Origin: Chitinibacter sp. GC72 | GTDB lineage: Bacteria > Pseudomonadota > Gammaproteobacteria > Burkholderiales > Chitinibacteraceae | Assembly (NCBI RefSeq): GCF_009760905.1 | Contig: NZ_VIRW01000001.1 | Coordinates: 1 to 64,000, forward strand | Direction of reading: 5' to 3' | Length of the DNA: 64,000 nt | Part shown: positions 25,629 through 33,826 of the stretch, in pieces | How positions within the stretch are numbered: the stretch's first letter is position 1 | Layout: each line of letters begins with the position of its first letter | Program-made: the position numbers and the translations under genes | Notes under the pieces: model-generated | Told to the model about the DNA's origin: nothing | Seen by the model: only the letters and a program-made list of their open reading frames with translations | Database searches by the model: none

Positions 25629-26462
25629 TTATAACTGGGTCAGTTCAATTTTACCTAGGCTGCGCCCCAGAAAGCGCTCGCCAATGGTCTGAAATTTCAC
25701 CGGCAAATCGGTCACCACAAAGCGATATTCGGGCATGGTGTGCGCCGGATTGGCCAGACCGCTGCTTTGCAAGATTTCGGCCGTTTGATCGGCAATCGAC
25801 AAGGCCGAGTCAACCAGCTGCATGCGGTTACCGCACACATCGAGTAGCAATGGTTTGATCAGCGGGTAATGCGTGCAGCCCAGCACCAGCGTATCAATTA
25901 ACTCAACAAACACCGGTTTGAGGTATTCCTGCGCAGTTAAGCGCGTTACCGCGTGATCGAGCCAGCCTTCCTCTACCAGCGGCACAAACAGCGGACAGGC
26001 CTGTGAGTAGACGCGTGTCGCCGGGTTGAGCTGATGGATTGCGCGCGCGTAGGCATTCGAATTAACCGTCGTTGGCGTGCCAATTACGCCGATGCCGCCC
26101 GTTTTGGTATGCGCCACGGCATTTTTCGCGCCCGCCTCGATGACATCAAGCACCGGCACTTTGGCACTGGCGCGCACCTTATCGGCCGCCACCGCCGCCA
26201 TCGTATTGCAGGCAATAATCAGCATTTTGACGTCTTGTTGCTGCAAAAAATCGGCAATTTGCTGCGTGTAATGCTCAATCGTCGCCACCGACTTCACGCC
26301 ATACGGCACGCGCGCGGTATCGCCAAAATAAATGATGTTTTCAAACGGCAATCTATCCATCAAAGCGCGAACGACAGTCAAACCACCAACGCCCGAATCA
26401 AAAACCCCAATCGGGTGCGAAGGCAAAGACGTTTGAGAAATATGGGAAGCGGAAGAAGACAT
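25629..26462 (-). CDS. murI: Glutamate racemase
   Basis: A 277-residue enzyme interconverting L- and D-glutamate for peptidoglycan synthesis. It shows the N-terminal IGVFDSGVGGLTV motif, the two catalytic Cys regions IIACNTMAA and LGCTHYPL, and the GDTARVPYG segment. The frame extends upstream to 26537, but MSSSASHISQ at 26462 gives the usual length. It lies downstream of the SulP gene start on the same strand in reverse order, with no operon partner evident. Confidence 0.96.
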   Translation of the reverse strand: MSSSASHISQTSLPSHPIGVFDSGVGGLTVVRALMDRLPFENIIYFGDTARVPYGVKSVATIEHYTQQIADFLQQQDVKMLIIACNTMAAVAADKVRASAKVPVLDVIEAGAKNAVAHTKTGGIGVIGTPTTVNSNAYARAIHQLNPATRVYSQACPLFVPLVEEGWLDHAVTRLTAQEYLKPVFVELIDTLVLGCTHYPLIKPLLLDVCGNRMQLVDSALSIADQTAEILQSSGLANPAHTMPEYRFVVTDLPVKFQTIGERFLGRSLGKIELTQL

Positions 26463-26574
26463 ACGCGCAATCGGCTTAGCAGAAAAGCGCGATTCTACCT
26501 TGCACACCGCGCCGCTGATAGGGCGCGGTGGCGACAAAGTGACGGGTCAATTAAAAATAAGGCCTTTGTTTCAA

Positions 26575-28224
26575 TCATTGTTGACACAGCGCATCGGCGC
26601 GGCTGATTGCAGCGGCAAAAGTGAGCTGCAGATTTTCGGTTTTCAGCGTTTTCACCACGCCAGAGCGAGTAAGTTTTGCCTGCACAGCACTATTGGCTTC
26701 ACACAGCATCACCACTACACCACGCTTTTGCAGACTAGCAATCACTTCATCCAAGGTCTGCAGACCGGTCATATCCATAAACGGTACGCGATGCAGGCGG
26801 ATAATCAGCACTTTCGGGTCGGTGTGTGTGTCGTGGAGTACGCGCTGGAAGTTTTCGACTGCGCCAAAGAAAAATGGCCCTTCAATCACATACACCAGCA
26901 CACCTTTCGGTAATTCAACCATGCCTTGGCTGAGCAGATCCATTGCCAGCTCTTTTTCATCTTGCGGCCCGACCTCGACCGACATCGACATGCGGCGCAG
27001 GAAATGCATCGTCGCCAGAATCACGCCAATATTCACCGCTACGACCAAATCGGCAAACACCGTCAGCACAATGGTAATCAGCAACACGGCCACATCGGCG
27101 CGCGGCGCGTGCGTGGCCATGTGCCAGAAATGCTTCAGCTCGCTCATATTCCACGCCACAACAAACAAAATCGCCGCCAATACCGCCAGCGGAATGCTTG
27201 CCGCCAGCGGCGCCAGAAACAATAAAATCAGCAACAGCACCAGCGAGTGCACCACCGAGGCCAGCGGGCTGGTGCCGCCGTTGCGGATATTGGTGGCGGT
27301 GCGGGCAATCGCCCCGGTGGCCGCAAAGCCGCCAAACAGCGGAATGACCATATTGGCCAAGCCCTGCCCGATCAGCTCCTGATTCGAGTCGTGCCGCGTG
27401 CCCGCCATGCCATCGGCCACTACCGCAGACAAGAGCGATTCAATCGCGCCGAGCATCGCAATCGTGAACGCCGGGCCAATTAGCTCAATCACCCGCGCCA
27501 TCGTAATGTCGGGCCAGGCAAAGCTGGGCAAGCCTTGCGGAATACCGCCAAAGGCCGAGCCAATGGTCGCCACTCCCGCAAATTGGCCAAAATATTGAAT
27601 CAGCGTCACCACCAGCATCGCCACCAAGGGGCCGGGCAGTTTATTTAGGTACGGTACTTTGGGCGTGATCAACAGCAGACTGAGCCCCAAGGCCGCCAGC
27701 GCCGTGGTGGCCAGATGCAAACTCGGCAGGCTATGCAGCATTAACCACAGTTTTTCGTGAAAATGCGTCGCACTCGGGCTAGGAATACCGAAAAATGCCG
27801 GCCATTGGCCAGTCCAGATAATCACGCCAATGCCAGCGGTAAAGCCGACGATCACCGGCGCGGGGATAAACTTGATCACGCCGCCGAGCTTGGCGAGCCC
27901 CATCAGCAGCAAAATCACCCCAGCCATCATCGTGGCGATTTCCAGCCCGACAATCCCGTGCTGCGCGGTAATCGCCGCCAAAATGACAATAAACGCGCCG
28001 GTGGGCCCGGCGATTTGCAATCGGCTACCGCCGCACAAACCCACCACAATACCCGCGATCAGCGCGGTATAAATCCCCTGCTCGGGCTTGGCGCCGCTGG
28101 CAATCGCAAACGCCATCGCCAAGGGCAGCGCCACCACGCCCACCACCACGCCGGCAATTAAATTGGGTAAGATGTGCTGACGGCTAAATAATCCTGCCCG
28201 CTTCGCTTCAATAGCTGCGATCAT
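26575..28224 (-). CDS. SulP-family anion transporter with STAS domain
   Basis: A 549-residue SulP/SLC26 protein. The membrane domain (about residues 20-410) starts NLIAGVVVGVVALPLAMAFAIASG, a SulP hallmark. A cytoplasmic C-terminal STAS domain (about 430-540) contains IIRLHRVPFMDMTGLQTLDEV. Family members carry sulfate, bicarbonate, or dicarboxylates; the substrate cannot be read from sequence. A carbonic anhydrase is encoded at 41531 but is not linked. The start is 80 bp from the divergent spermidine synthase-like gene. Confidence 0.92.
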   Translation of the reverse strand: MIAAIEAKRAGLFSRQHILPNLIAGVVVGVVALPLAMAFAIASGAKPEQGIYTALIAGIVVGLCGGSRLQIAGPTGAFIVILAAITAQHGIVGLEIATMMAGVILLLMGLAKLGGVIKFIPAPVIVGFTAGIGVIIWTGQWPAFFGIPSPSATHFHEKLWLMLHSLPSLHLATTALAALGLSLLLITPKVPYLNKLPGPLVAMLVVTLIQYFGQFAGVATIGSAFGGIPQGLPSFAWPDITMARVIELIGPAFTIAMLGAIESLLSAVVADGMAGTRHDSNQELIGQGLANMVIPLFGGFAATGAIARTATNIRNGGTSPLASVVHSLVLLLILLFLAPLAASIPLAVLAAILFVVAWNMSELKHFWHMATHAPRADVAVLLITIVLTVFADLVVAVNIGVILATMHFLRRMSMSVEVGPQDEKELAMDLLSQGMVELPKGVLVYVIEGPFFFGAVENFQRVLHDTHTDPKVLIIRLHRVPFMDMTGLQTLDEVIASLQKRGVVVMLCEANSAVQAKLTRSGVVKTLKTENLQLTFAAAISRADALCQQ

Positions 28225-28304
28225 AAGTCCGGCTTTTTGCGAGTCTGCAATCAGCTCAGTTTAGACCTCCTCACTGATTACACTTTGATCAAACTAGGGT
28301 TTTT

Positions 28305-29123
28305 GTGACTTCAAGCTCCACCAATTTCTTTAGCGACAGCTTTGCCGCGCTGCTGCGCGAAACCGAATCGGGCAAGCCCTTTGTCTACGATGAGGGCGAC
28401 GAAGTCTCGCTGATGTTTGATCTGGCCACGGTGCAAAGCCGGATGAAGCGCGCCAAGCCCAATGATTTAATCCTGGGGTATACGCGTGCAATGCTTGGTA
28501 GTGTTCTGACACAGGAATATACCCAGCAGATTGGCATGATAGGCATGGGTGGCGGATCACTGGCCAAGTATTGCCACCACTATTTGCCAGACAGCCAGAT
28601 CAGCGTGGCCGAGATTGACCAGCGCGTGATCGATCTGGGCCATCATTTCCAGATTCCATTTGATAGCCCGCGCCTGCGCGTGCATTGCGCCGATGGCGCC
28701 GATTGGCTTAAAACCAGCACCCAAGCTTTTGATGTGCTGATGATCGACGCCTACGGCCCGCAAGGCATGCCCGACAATATCGCCAGCAATGCGTTTTTTG
28801 ATCTGTGCCGCACCCGGCTTAGCCCGCAAGGCATACTGGTCGTTAATCTGTGGGGCAGTGATAAGCGTTTCGAGAGCTATTACCAGCGCATCCGCAGCAT
28901 TTTCGACGATGCGGCGCTGGCCATTGGTGCCGACGGCTGCGCCAACCGGATTGTGTATGGCTTTAATGACTCGCGCCTGCCCGCACAAAAAACCTTGCAG
29001 CACTATTGCCGCCAGCGCGCCGATCAGCACAGTATTGATCTGATGAGTCTGGGTCAGCGCCTGTCGCGCGCGCTGCGCGCCACCGATGGGCTTGAGCCCA
29101 TCAGCCCCAAACACCCGAAATAA
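28305..29123 (+). CDS. Spermidine synthase-like SAM-binding protein
   Basis: A 272-residue class I methyltransferase-fold protein of the spermidine synthase family. The nucleotide-binding GMIGMGGGSLAKY is followed by VAEIDQRVIDLG and a MIDAYGPQGMP segment in place of the polyamine-binding loop. Similar proteobacterial genes are annotated as spermidine synthase or fused-MFS/spermidine synthase; true polyamine synthesis is unproven. The start is GTG at 28305 with AGGG upstream. The alpha/beta hydrolase gene follows after 13 bp. A 49-bp repeat candidate lies inside this frame. Confidence 0.8.
   Translation: MTSSSTNFFSDSFAALLRETESGKPFVYDEGDEVSLMFDLATVQSRMKRAKPNDLILGYTRAMLGSVLTQEYTQQIGMIGMGGGSLAKYCHHYLPDSQISVAEIDQRVIDLGHHFQIPFDSPRLRVHCADGADWLKTSTQAFDVLMIDAYGPQGMPDNIASNAFFDLCRTRLSPQGILVVNLWGSDKRFESYYQRIRSIFDDAALAIGADGCANRIVYGFNDSRLPAQKTLQHYCRQRADQHSIDLMSLGQRLSRALRATDGLEPISPKHPK
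28476..28524. repeat. 49-bp palindromic element, candidate inside spermidine synthase-like gene
   Basis: Ends GGGTATACG and ATATACCC, exactly 49 bp apart, within the coding frame at LGYTRAMLGSVLTQEYTQ. The encoded residues look family-typical, so if this is an element it has been accommodated or arose in place. Confidence 0.45.
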
Positions 29124-29136
29124 CTGGAAAACCGCC

Positions 29137-29928
29137 ATGCCCCTGCAACTTGAGTTGCAACACGTCCCCGCAGTACAGCCCGGCAACCGCCCCCCTATAT
29201 TATTACTGCACGGCGCATTTGCCGGCGCGTGGTGCTGGCAGCAAGTGCAGCAGGATCTGGCCGCAGCCGGCTGGGAAAGCTACGCGCTCAGCCTGCGCGG
29301 CCACGGCAAGAGCGAAGGCGCGCTCATGCTCGCCAGCGCCACGCTGAACGATTATCTGGCTGACGTTGAGCAAGCGCTCGGCCAGATCGGCCAGCCGTGC
29401 ATTGTGATCGGGCATTCCTTGGGCGGCTATCTGGCGCAACAAATCGCCGAGCGGCAAATCGTGGCAGGCCTGGCGCTAATCGCCAGCATTCCGCCGTATG
29501 GCTTATCGGGCTCGCTCAGCTATATGTCGGCGCTACACCCCAATTTGCTGATGGGGCTACAAAGCTTTGCGCTTGGCCACACCAGCAAACCCGAATCAGC
29601 GCTGCTGCAGCACCTGCTGTTCGCCAAAAACACGCCGATGAGCATGGTTGATGATTTCGCCCAGCACGCACAGCTCGAATCAATGACCGCGCTGTCCGAG
29701 CTATGGATGCCGCAGTGGTGGAAAAACCTGCCCCGTTTCCCCAAATTTCCTGTACTGGTATTGGGCGCAGGGGACGACAGCATCATTCCGTTTAGCGATG
29801 TGCAAATCACCGCGCAAGCCTGGGGCGTCACCCCGATCATGCTGGCCGAAGCCGGCCACGCCATGATGTGCGACCGCACCCAGCCACAGCTAAGCGCCGC
29901 CTTGCTGGGCTGGCTGGCTAGAATCTAG
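29137..29928 (+). CDS. Alpha/beta hydrolase
   Basis: A 263-residue alpha/beta-fold hydrolase. It has an oxyanion-hole region LLLHGAFAGAW, the nucleophile elbow GHSLGG with S94, a probable acid in LGAGDDSIIP and the catalytic His in EAGHAMM. A small lid region (PPYGLSGSLSYMSALHPNL) lies between. Substrate unknown; lysophospholipase- or esterase-like activity is plausible. The frame opens at 29086, but ATG at 29137 gives the natural start and lies 13 bp after the preceding stop, so an operon is likely. Confidence 0.87.
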   Translation: MPLQLELQHVPAVQPGNRPPILLLHGAFAGAWCWQQVQQDLAAAGWESYALSLRGHGKSEGALMLASATLNDYLADVEQALGQIGQPCIVIGHSLGGYLAQQIAERQIVAGLALIASIPPYGLSGSLSYMSALHPNLLMGLQSFALGHTSKPESALLQHLLFAKNTPMSMVDDFAQHAQLESMTALSELWMPQWWKNLPRFPKFPVLVLGAGDDSIIPFSDVQITAQAWGVTPIMLAEAGHAMMCDRTQPQLSAALLGWLARI

Positions 29929-29934
29929 TAACGA

Positions 29935-29983
29935 GGGTATTGAGCCACAATCTTTATAGTTATTAGCTTAACTGACAATACCC
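29935..29983. repeat. 49-bp palindromic element, copy 5
   Basis: Ends GGGTATTGA and ACAATACCC. It fills the gap between the convergent hydrolase and pxpA genes, with 6 bp on one side and 2 bp on the other. The middle is AT-rich and only weakly paired. Confidence 0.8.
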
Positions 29984-29985
29984 CA

Positions 29986-30750
29986 TCAATCATCATCAGG
30001 GATTACTTCATCCAAAGCCGGATCGCCGACAATCGCGTCGCGCGGATCTTCAAAGGCGCTGATGCGAATGCCAGCATTTTGCAGTGCGGTGCGGATGGCT
30101 TGCGCTTGGGCGATGGCGGCGGGGTTGTCGCCGTGCAGGCAGAGCGAGTCAACCCGCTGGCTGAGCGCCAGAGCTTGCACCACCACGTCGTCGATCTGCT
30201 TAAGCACGGCGCCTGGCTGATCGCGCGGCATTAGGCTGCCGTCGCTCAGATAGGCGCGATCGGCAAAGCCTTCTTCGATCACTTGCAGCCCGGCATTGCG
30301 CCCGGCTTTGACTAGCTCGCTGCCAGCCAGCCCCATCAAGGCCAGATCGGGGTCGATTTCGCGGATCAGCTGGGCGATTTGCTGCGCCAGCACCGGATCT
30401 CGCGCGGCGTCGTTGTACAGTGCGCCGTGTGGCTTGACGTAGGCGACCGAGATGCCCTCTTCGATGCTCACCGCTTTGATCGCCCACAATTGCGCGGTGA
30501 GGCTGAACACCAGCTGGCTGGGGGTGAGCGTCATGCTTTTGCGGCCAAAACCCTCGCGATCCGGGTAGCTGGGGTGCGCGCCGATGCGCACGCCATAGCG
30601 ATGCGCCAGCCGCACAGTGGCGCGGATGCTATCCACATCGCCCGCGTGGCCGCCACAGGCAATATTGGCCGAGCTGATCAGCGGCATCAGCTGCGCATCA
30701 AAGGGGTAGCCCTCGCCTAGGTCGGCGTTTAAATCGAGATGAGTTTTCAT
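29986..30750 (-). CDS. pxpA: 5-oxoprolinase subunit A (LamB/YcsF family)
   Basis: A 254-residue protein with the family start HLDLNADLGEGY, then SSANIACGGHAGD and ADRAYLSDGSLMPRDQPGAV. PxpA with PxpBC forms the prokaryotic ATP-dependent 5-oxoprolinase that opens 5-oxoproline to glutamate, a damage-control step. It is the last gene of the pxpB-pxpC-pxpA cluster, 93 bp after pxpC; no regulatory site was recognised in that gap. The acidic tail DEVIPDDD ends 2 bp from a 49-bp palindromic repeat. Confidence 0.95.
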   Translation of the reverse strand: MKTHLDLNADLGEGYPFDAQLMPLISSANIACGGHAGDVDSIRATVRLAHRYGVRIGAHPSYPDREGFGRKSMTLTPSQLVFSLTAQLWAIKAVSIEEGISVAYVKPHGALYNDAARDPVLAQQIAQLIREIDPDLALMGLAGSELVKAGRNAGLQVIEEGFADRAYLSDGSLMPRDQPGAVLKQIDDVVVQALALSQRVDSLCLHGDNPAAIAQAQAIRTALQNAGIRISAFEDPRDAIVGDPALDEVIPDDD

Positions 30751-30843
30751 AAGCGGATCAGCAGCAAATAGAGGGTGACGGCGGTTGCGCGAGACAGTAC
30801 ACCACGTCAGGCGCGGCGGCGCAATCTGCTGACCCGCACTGCG

Positions 30844-31806
30844 CTAGCGACTTTGCCGGGCAATCATCGCCTCGATGCGCTGCAGCCAGGCTTGTTGCTG
30901 CGCCAGTGCGGCCAGCGCGGCGGGCTGATCGATTTGCTGCAAATAAACGGCATCGCCCGCGCGTAGCTGGCCCAGTCGCCATAAATCAGCCTGGATAATT
31001 TGTGCAATCACTGGATAGCCGCCCGTCACCTGGGCGTCGCTTAGCAGGATCATCGGCTGGCCGCCATGCGGCAATTGCACGGTACCGGCCAGCACGGCGT
31101 GCGAGGCCATTTCGATGGGTATTTCCATCTGAAGCAATCCACCATTGAGCTTCAGAGCCATACGGTTACTCTGTATATCAATTTTCCAGCTTTGCTGGGT
31201 CAATCTTTTTTGCCCTTCGCTGCCCAACTGCGCCCATTGCGGCCCGGCGATAAAGCGCAGCAGATTGCCGCGCTCGGGCATGGCGATGGCAATGGCAGGC
31301 CGGGATTGATCACGCCACCCGGCACAAAGCTGATCACCTTTTTGCAAGGCACGCCCGGCCAAACCGCCCAAAGCAGCCGCCAGCAAGGTGGAGCGGCTTC
31401 CCCATAGCTCAGGGACATCAATCCCGCCCGGCAAAGACAGATAGCTGCGTGCGCCCTGCTGCGGCGAGCCCAGACTGAGCACCTGCCCTTTTACGCCGCG
31501 ATACACCGCATTGGGCAACAGGCGTCGGCCATCGAGCCGGGCCTCGCAATCAGCACCAGAGAGTGCAAACGAGCTGGTGTGCGCAAACTGGGCACGAAAG
31601 CCACCCAGCGTGATTTCCAATGCAGCCGCATCGTGTGGATTTCCCAGCAGCAGATTGGCCACTTGCAGCGCTAAAGCATCTGCAGCGCCACCGACGGGCA
31701 AGCCCCAGCTGGCGCCTTGCGGCCGCCCCAGATCTTGTACCGTGCTTTGCAGGCCAGCTTTTTCAACCCGCAAAATCAAGGGCGGCGCTGATTTCATCTT
31801 CGTCAT
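30844..31806 (-). CDS. pxpC: 5-oxoprolinase subunit C (biotin-dependent carboxylase-like)
   Basis: A 320-residue PxpC/KipA protein with the N-terminal signature VEKAGLQSTVQDLGRPQGASWGL, followed by GGAADALALQVANLLLGN. A later VLAGTVQLPHGGQPMILLSDAQVTGGYPVIAQ stretch is the conserved C-terminal core. It pairs with PxpB to form the ATP-dependent part of 5-oxoprolinase. Its ATG overlaps the pxpB stop by 4 bp (ATGA), indicating translational coupling. Confidence 0.94.
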   Translation of the reverse strand: MTKMKSAPPLILRVEKAGLQSTVQDLGRPQGASWGLPVGGAADALALQVANLLLGNPHDAAALEITLGGFRAQFAHTSSFALSGADCEARLDGRRLLPNAVYRGVKGQVLSLGSPQQGARSYLSLPGGIDVPELWGSRSTLLAAALGGLAGRALQKGDQLCAGWRDQSRPAIAIAMPERGNLLRFIAGPQWAQLGSEGQKRLTQQSWKIDIQSNRMALKLNGGLLQMEIPIEMASHAVLAGTVQLPHGGQPMILLSDAQVTGGYPVIAQIIQADLWRLGQLRAGDAVYLQQIDQPAALAALAQQQAWLQRIEAMIARQSR

Positions 31807-32453
31807 ACCCGCTCCTGCGGCACAAAGCGCACTCTGTCACCCGCCTGCAAGCGGCAAGGCGGATTGGCGCGGCAATCAAACAAAGCCAGCCCGGTGCGGC
31901 CGATCAGTTGCCAGCCACCAGGGCTTTCGCATGGATAAATGCCAGTTTGCGCGCCACCAATGCCGACTGATCCAGCAGGGACACGCACGCGAGGCTCGGC
32001 GCGCCGGGGCGTGGCCAGGTTGGCGGGCAATCCGGCCAGATAGGGAAAGCCGGGCAGAAAACCGATGCACAGCACTTCGTACACCGCGCTGCTGTGCGCC
32101 TCGATCAATTGCGATACCGACATGGCACAGTGCGCGGCCACGTCGGCCAGATCGGGCCCGGCTTCGCCGCCGTAGCACACGCCAATCTGGTGCTGCGTTG
32201 ATGCAACATCGTCCCGCGTCTGTGCGCTGTGCTCCCACTGCTGTTGTAACCACGCCAATACCTCATCGGCCGATTGCTGCAGCGGATTAAATCTCACAGT
32301 CAGATTACCCACGCCCAGAATCAGCTGATAGCCGCGCTCTGCAACGCCCTGCGCCTGCTGGCGGGCAATGGCAATCAGCCGGGCTTGCTCACCGGCTCCG
32401 GCCTGTAAAACCAGCGCTGTTTCACCCAGCGGATAGATCATTAATGGCGACAT
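31803..32453 (-). CDS. pxpB: 5-oxoprolinase subunit B (KipI family)
   Basis: A 216-residue PxpB/KipI protein. Signatures include IYPLGETALVL at the start, VCYGGEAGPDLADVA, the GFLPGFPYLAGLP motif, and the C-terminal GSVGIGGAQTGIYPCESPGGWQLIGRT. It is the first gene of pxpB-pxpC-pxpA. The ATG at 32453 is preferred over an in-frame GTG at 32462. It is divergent from the HD-GYP gene with a 90-bp intergenic region. Confidence 0.94.
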   Translation of the reverse strand: MSPLMIYPLGETALVLQAGAGEQARLIAIARQQAQGVAERGYQLILGVGNLTVRFNPLQQSADEVLAWLQQQWEHSAQTRDDVASTQHQIGVCYGGEAGPDLADVAAHCAMSVSQLIEAHSSAVYEVLCIGFLPGFPYLAGLPANLATPRRAEPRVRVPAGSVGIGGAQTGIYPCESPGGWQLIGRTGLALFDCRANPPCRLQAGDRVRFVPQERV

Positions 32454-32543
32454 GGTGTTCACTATTTATGCAATATTTATTCACAGCAAAGGAGAGAAAA
32501 TGCGTCATACTAAAAGCCGATTTCATCCGTTCCAGATTGCGTA

Positions 32544-33824
32544 ATGACTCAAGAAGACTCCGCATTGTTTATCACCCCGGATCAATTGCAAATCGGATTA
32601 TTCATCCATCTGGATTTGCACTGGATGGATCACCCCTTCCCGTTTGGCAGTTTCAAGCTTAAATCTGACGAGCAGATTAATACGCTAAAAAAAATGGGGC
32701 TCAAGCAAATCCGCTATGTGCCCGAAAAAAGCGATTGCCAGCCTGCCACGATTGTCGATGCCGAACCAGTGCAGTGCAGCGAAGCAGCCGAACCGGCGCC
32801 ACCTGATCCGGCGATTGTCGCTGAGCTGGCGGTCAAACGACTGCGCCAGGCCGAGCAGGAGCGGCGCAAGGCGCAACTGGCCGAATGCACCAAGGCCTTT
32901 AGCCAGGCGGCCAATACCGTGCGCAAGCTCAACAAGGAAATCCACAGCAACCCGCGCGAAACCATCGCCGCCGCCGAGCAACTGCTGGGCACCATGCTCG
33001 ATTCGCTGCTCAGCAATAATGACATCGCCATTCACCTGATGAATGAAAAATCCATGGGCGATGATTTGTATTTCCACTCGCTCAATACCACCGTGCTGGC
33101 CATGCTGCTGGCGCGTGAAATGAAGCTTGAGCGGGCGCAAATCGAACACCTGGGCATGGCCACGCTGATGCACGATATTGGCAAGGTGGAAGTCCCCGAT
33201 AAAATCCTGCTGAAAACCGAAGCTCTCAACCGCGCAGAGCGCAGCCTGTACGAGCAGCATTGCCAATGGGGCGTTGATGCCGCCAAGCGCGCTGGCCTGC
33301 CGCCGGAAGTGCTGCGCATTATCGGCCAGCACCACGAATTATGCGACGGCAGCGGCTACCCACGGCAGCTCAAGCTGGACGATATTGACCCGCTGGCGCG
33401 CATTCTGGCCATCGTCAACGCCTATGACAACTATTGCAACAAGATCAATCCGGCCGATTCGCTGACACCGCACGAAGGGCTGTCGATGATGTTTTCGCAC
33501 CAGAAAGCCAAATTTGCCCCAGTGCCGATGAATATCCTGATCCGTAGCTTGGGCGTGTATCCACCCGGCACGCTGGTTCAGCTCTCCAATGAGCATTTTG
33601 GCCTGGTTGTTGCCGTGAACGCATCCCGCCCGCTAAAACCGCAGGTGCTGGTGCATGATCCGGCGCTGGTTCGCGAGGAAGCCATGGTGCTGGATCTGGA
33701 ACGCTATCCGGAGCTCAATATCAGCAAGGCGCTCAAAGCCAGCCAGCTGCCACGCCCCGTGCTGGCCTACCTGAACCCGCGCAAGCGCATGACCTACTAT
33801 TTCAGCCCCAGCGAGGCCAATTGA
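32544..33824 (+). CDS. HD-GYP cyclic-di-GMP phosphodiesterase with DUF3391
   Basis: A 426-residue cytoplasmic protein. Residues about 8-95 are a DUF3391 domain (ITPDQLQIGLFIHLDLHWMDHPF). A charged helical linker (93-170) leads to an HD-GYP domain with HDIGK at 210-214, HHE at 263-265 and the GYP motif at 271-273, all catalytic residues present. Predicted to hydrolyse c-di-GMP to pGpG or GMP, favouring motility. The next gene, a hybrid histidine kinase, starts 2 bp after the stop, so the two are likely co-regulated and may act in one pathway. Confidence 0.92.
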   Translation: MTQEDSALFITPDQLQIGLFIHLDLHWMDHPFPFGSFKLKSDEQINTLKKMGLKQIRYVPEKSDCQPATIVDAEPVQCSEAAEPAPPDPAIVAELAVKRLRQAEQERRKAQLAECTKAFSQAANTVRKLNKEIHSNPRETIAAAEQLLGTMLDSLLSNNDIAIHLMNEKSMGDDLYFHSLNTTVLAMLLAREMKLERAQIEHLGMATLMHDIGKVEVPDKILLKTEALNRAERSLYEQHCQWGVDAAKRAGLPPEVLRIIGQHHELCDGSGYPRQLKLDDIDPLARILAIVNAYDNYCNKINPADSLTPHEGLSMMFSHQKAKFAPVPMNILIRSLGVYPPGTLVQLSNEHFGLVVAVNASRPLKPQVLVHDPALVREEAMVLDLERYPELNISKALKASQLPRPVLAYLNPRKRMTYYFSPSEAN

Positions 33825-33826
33825 AT

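Noticed and set aside
30751-30843. Possible extra small gene between pxpC and pxpA
   Set aside because: Open frames here are extensions antisense to or overlapping pxpC; no start with a ribosome-binding site.
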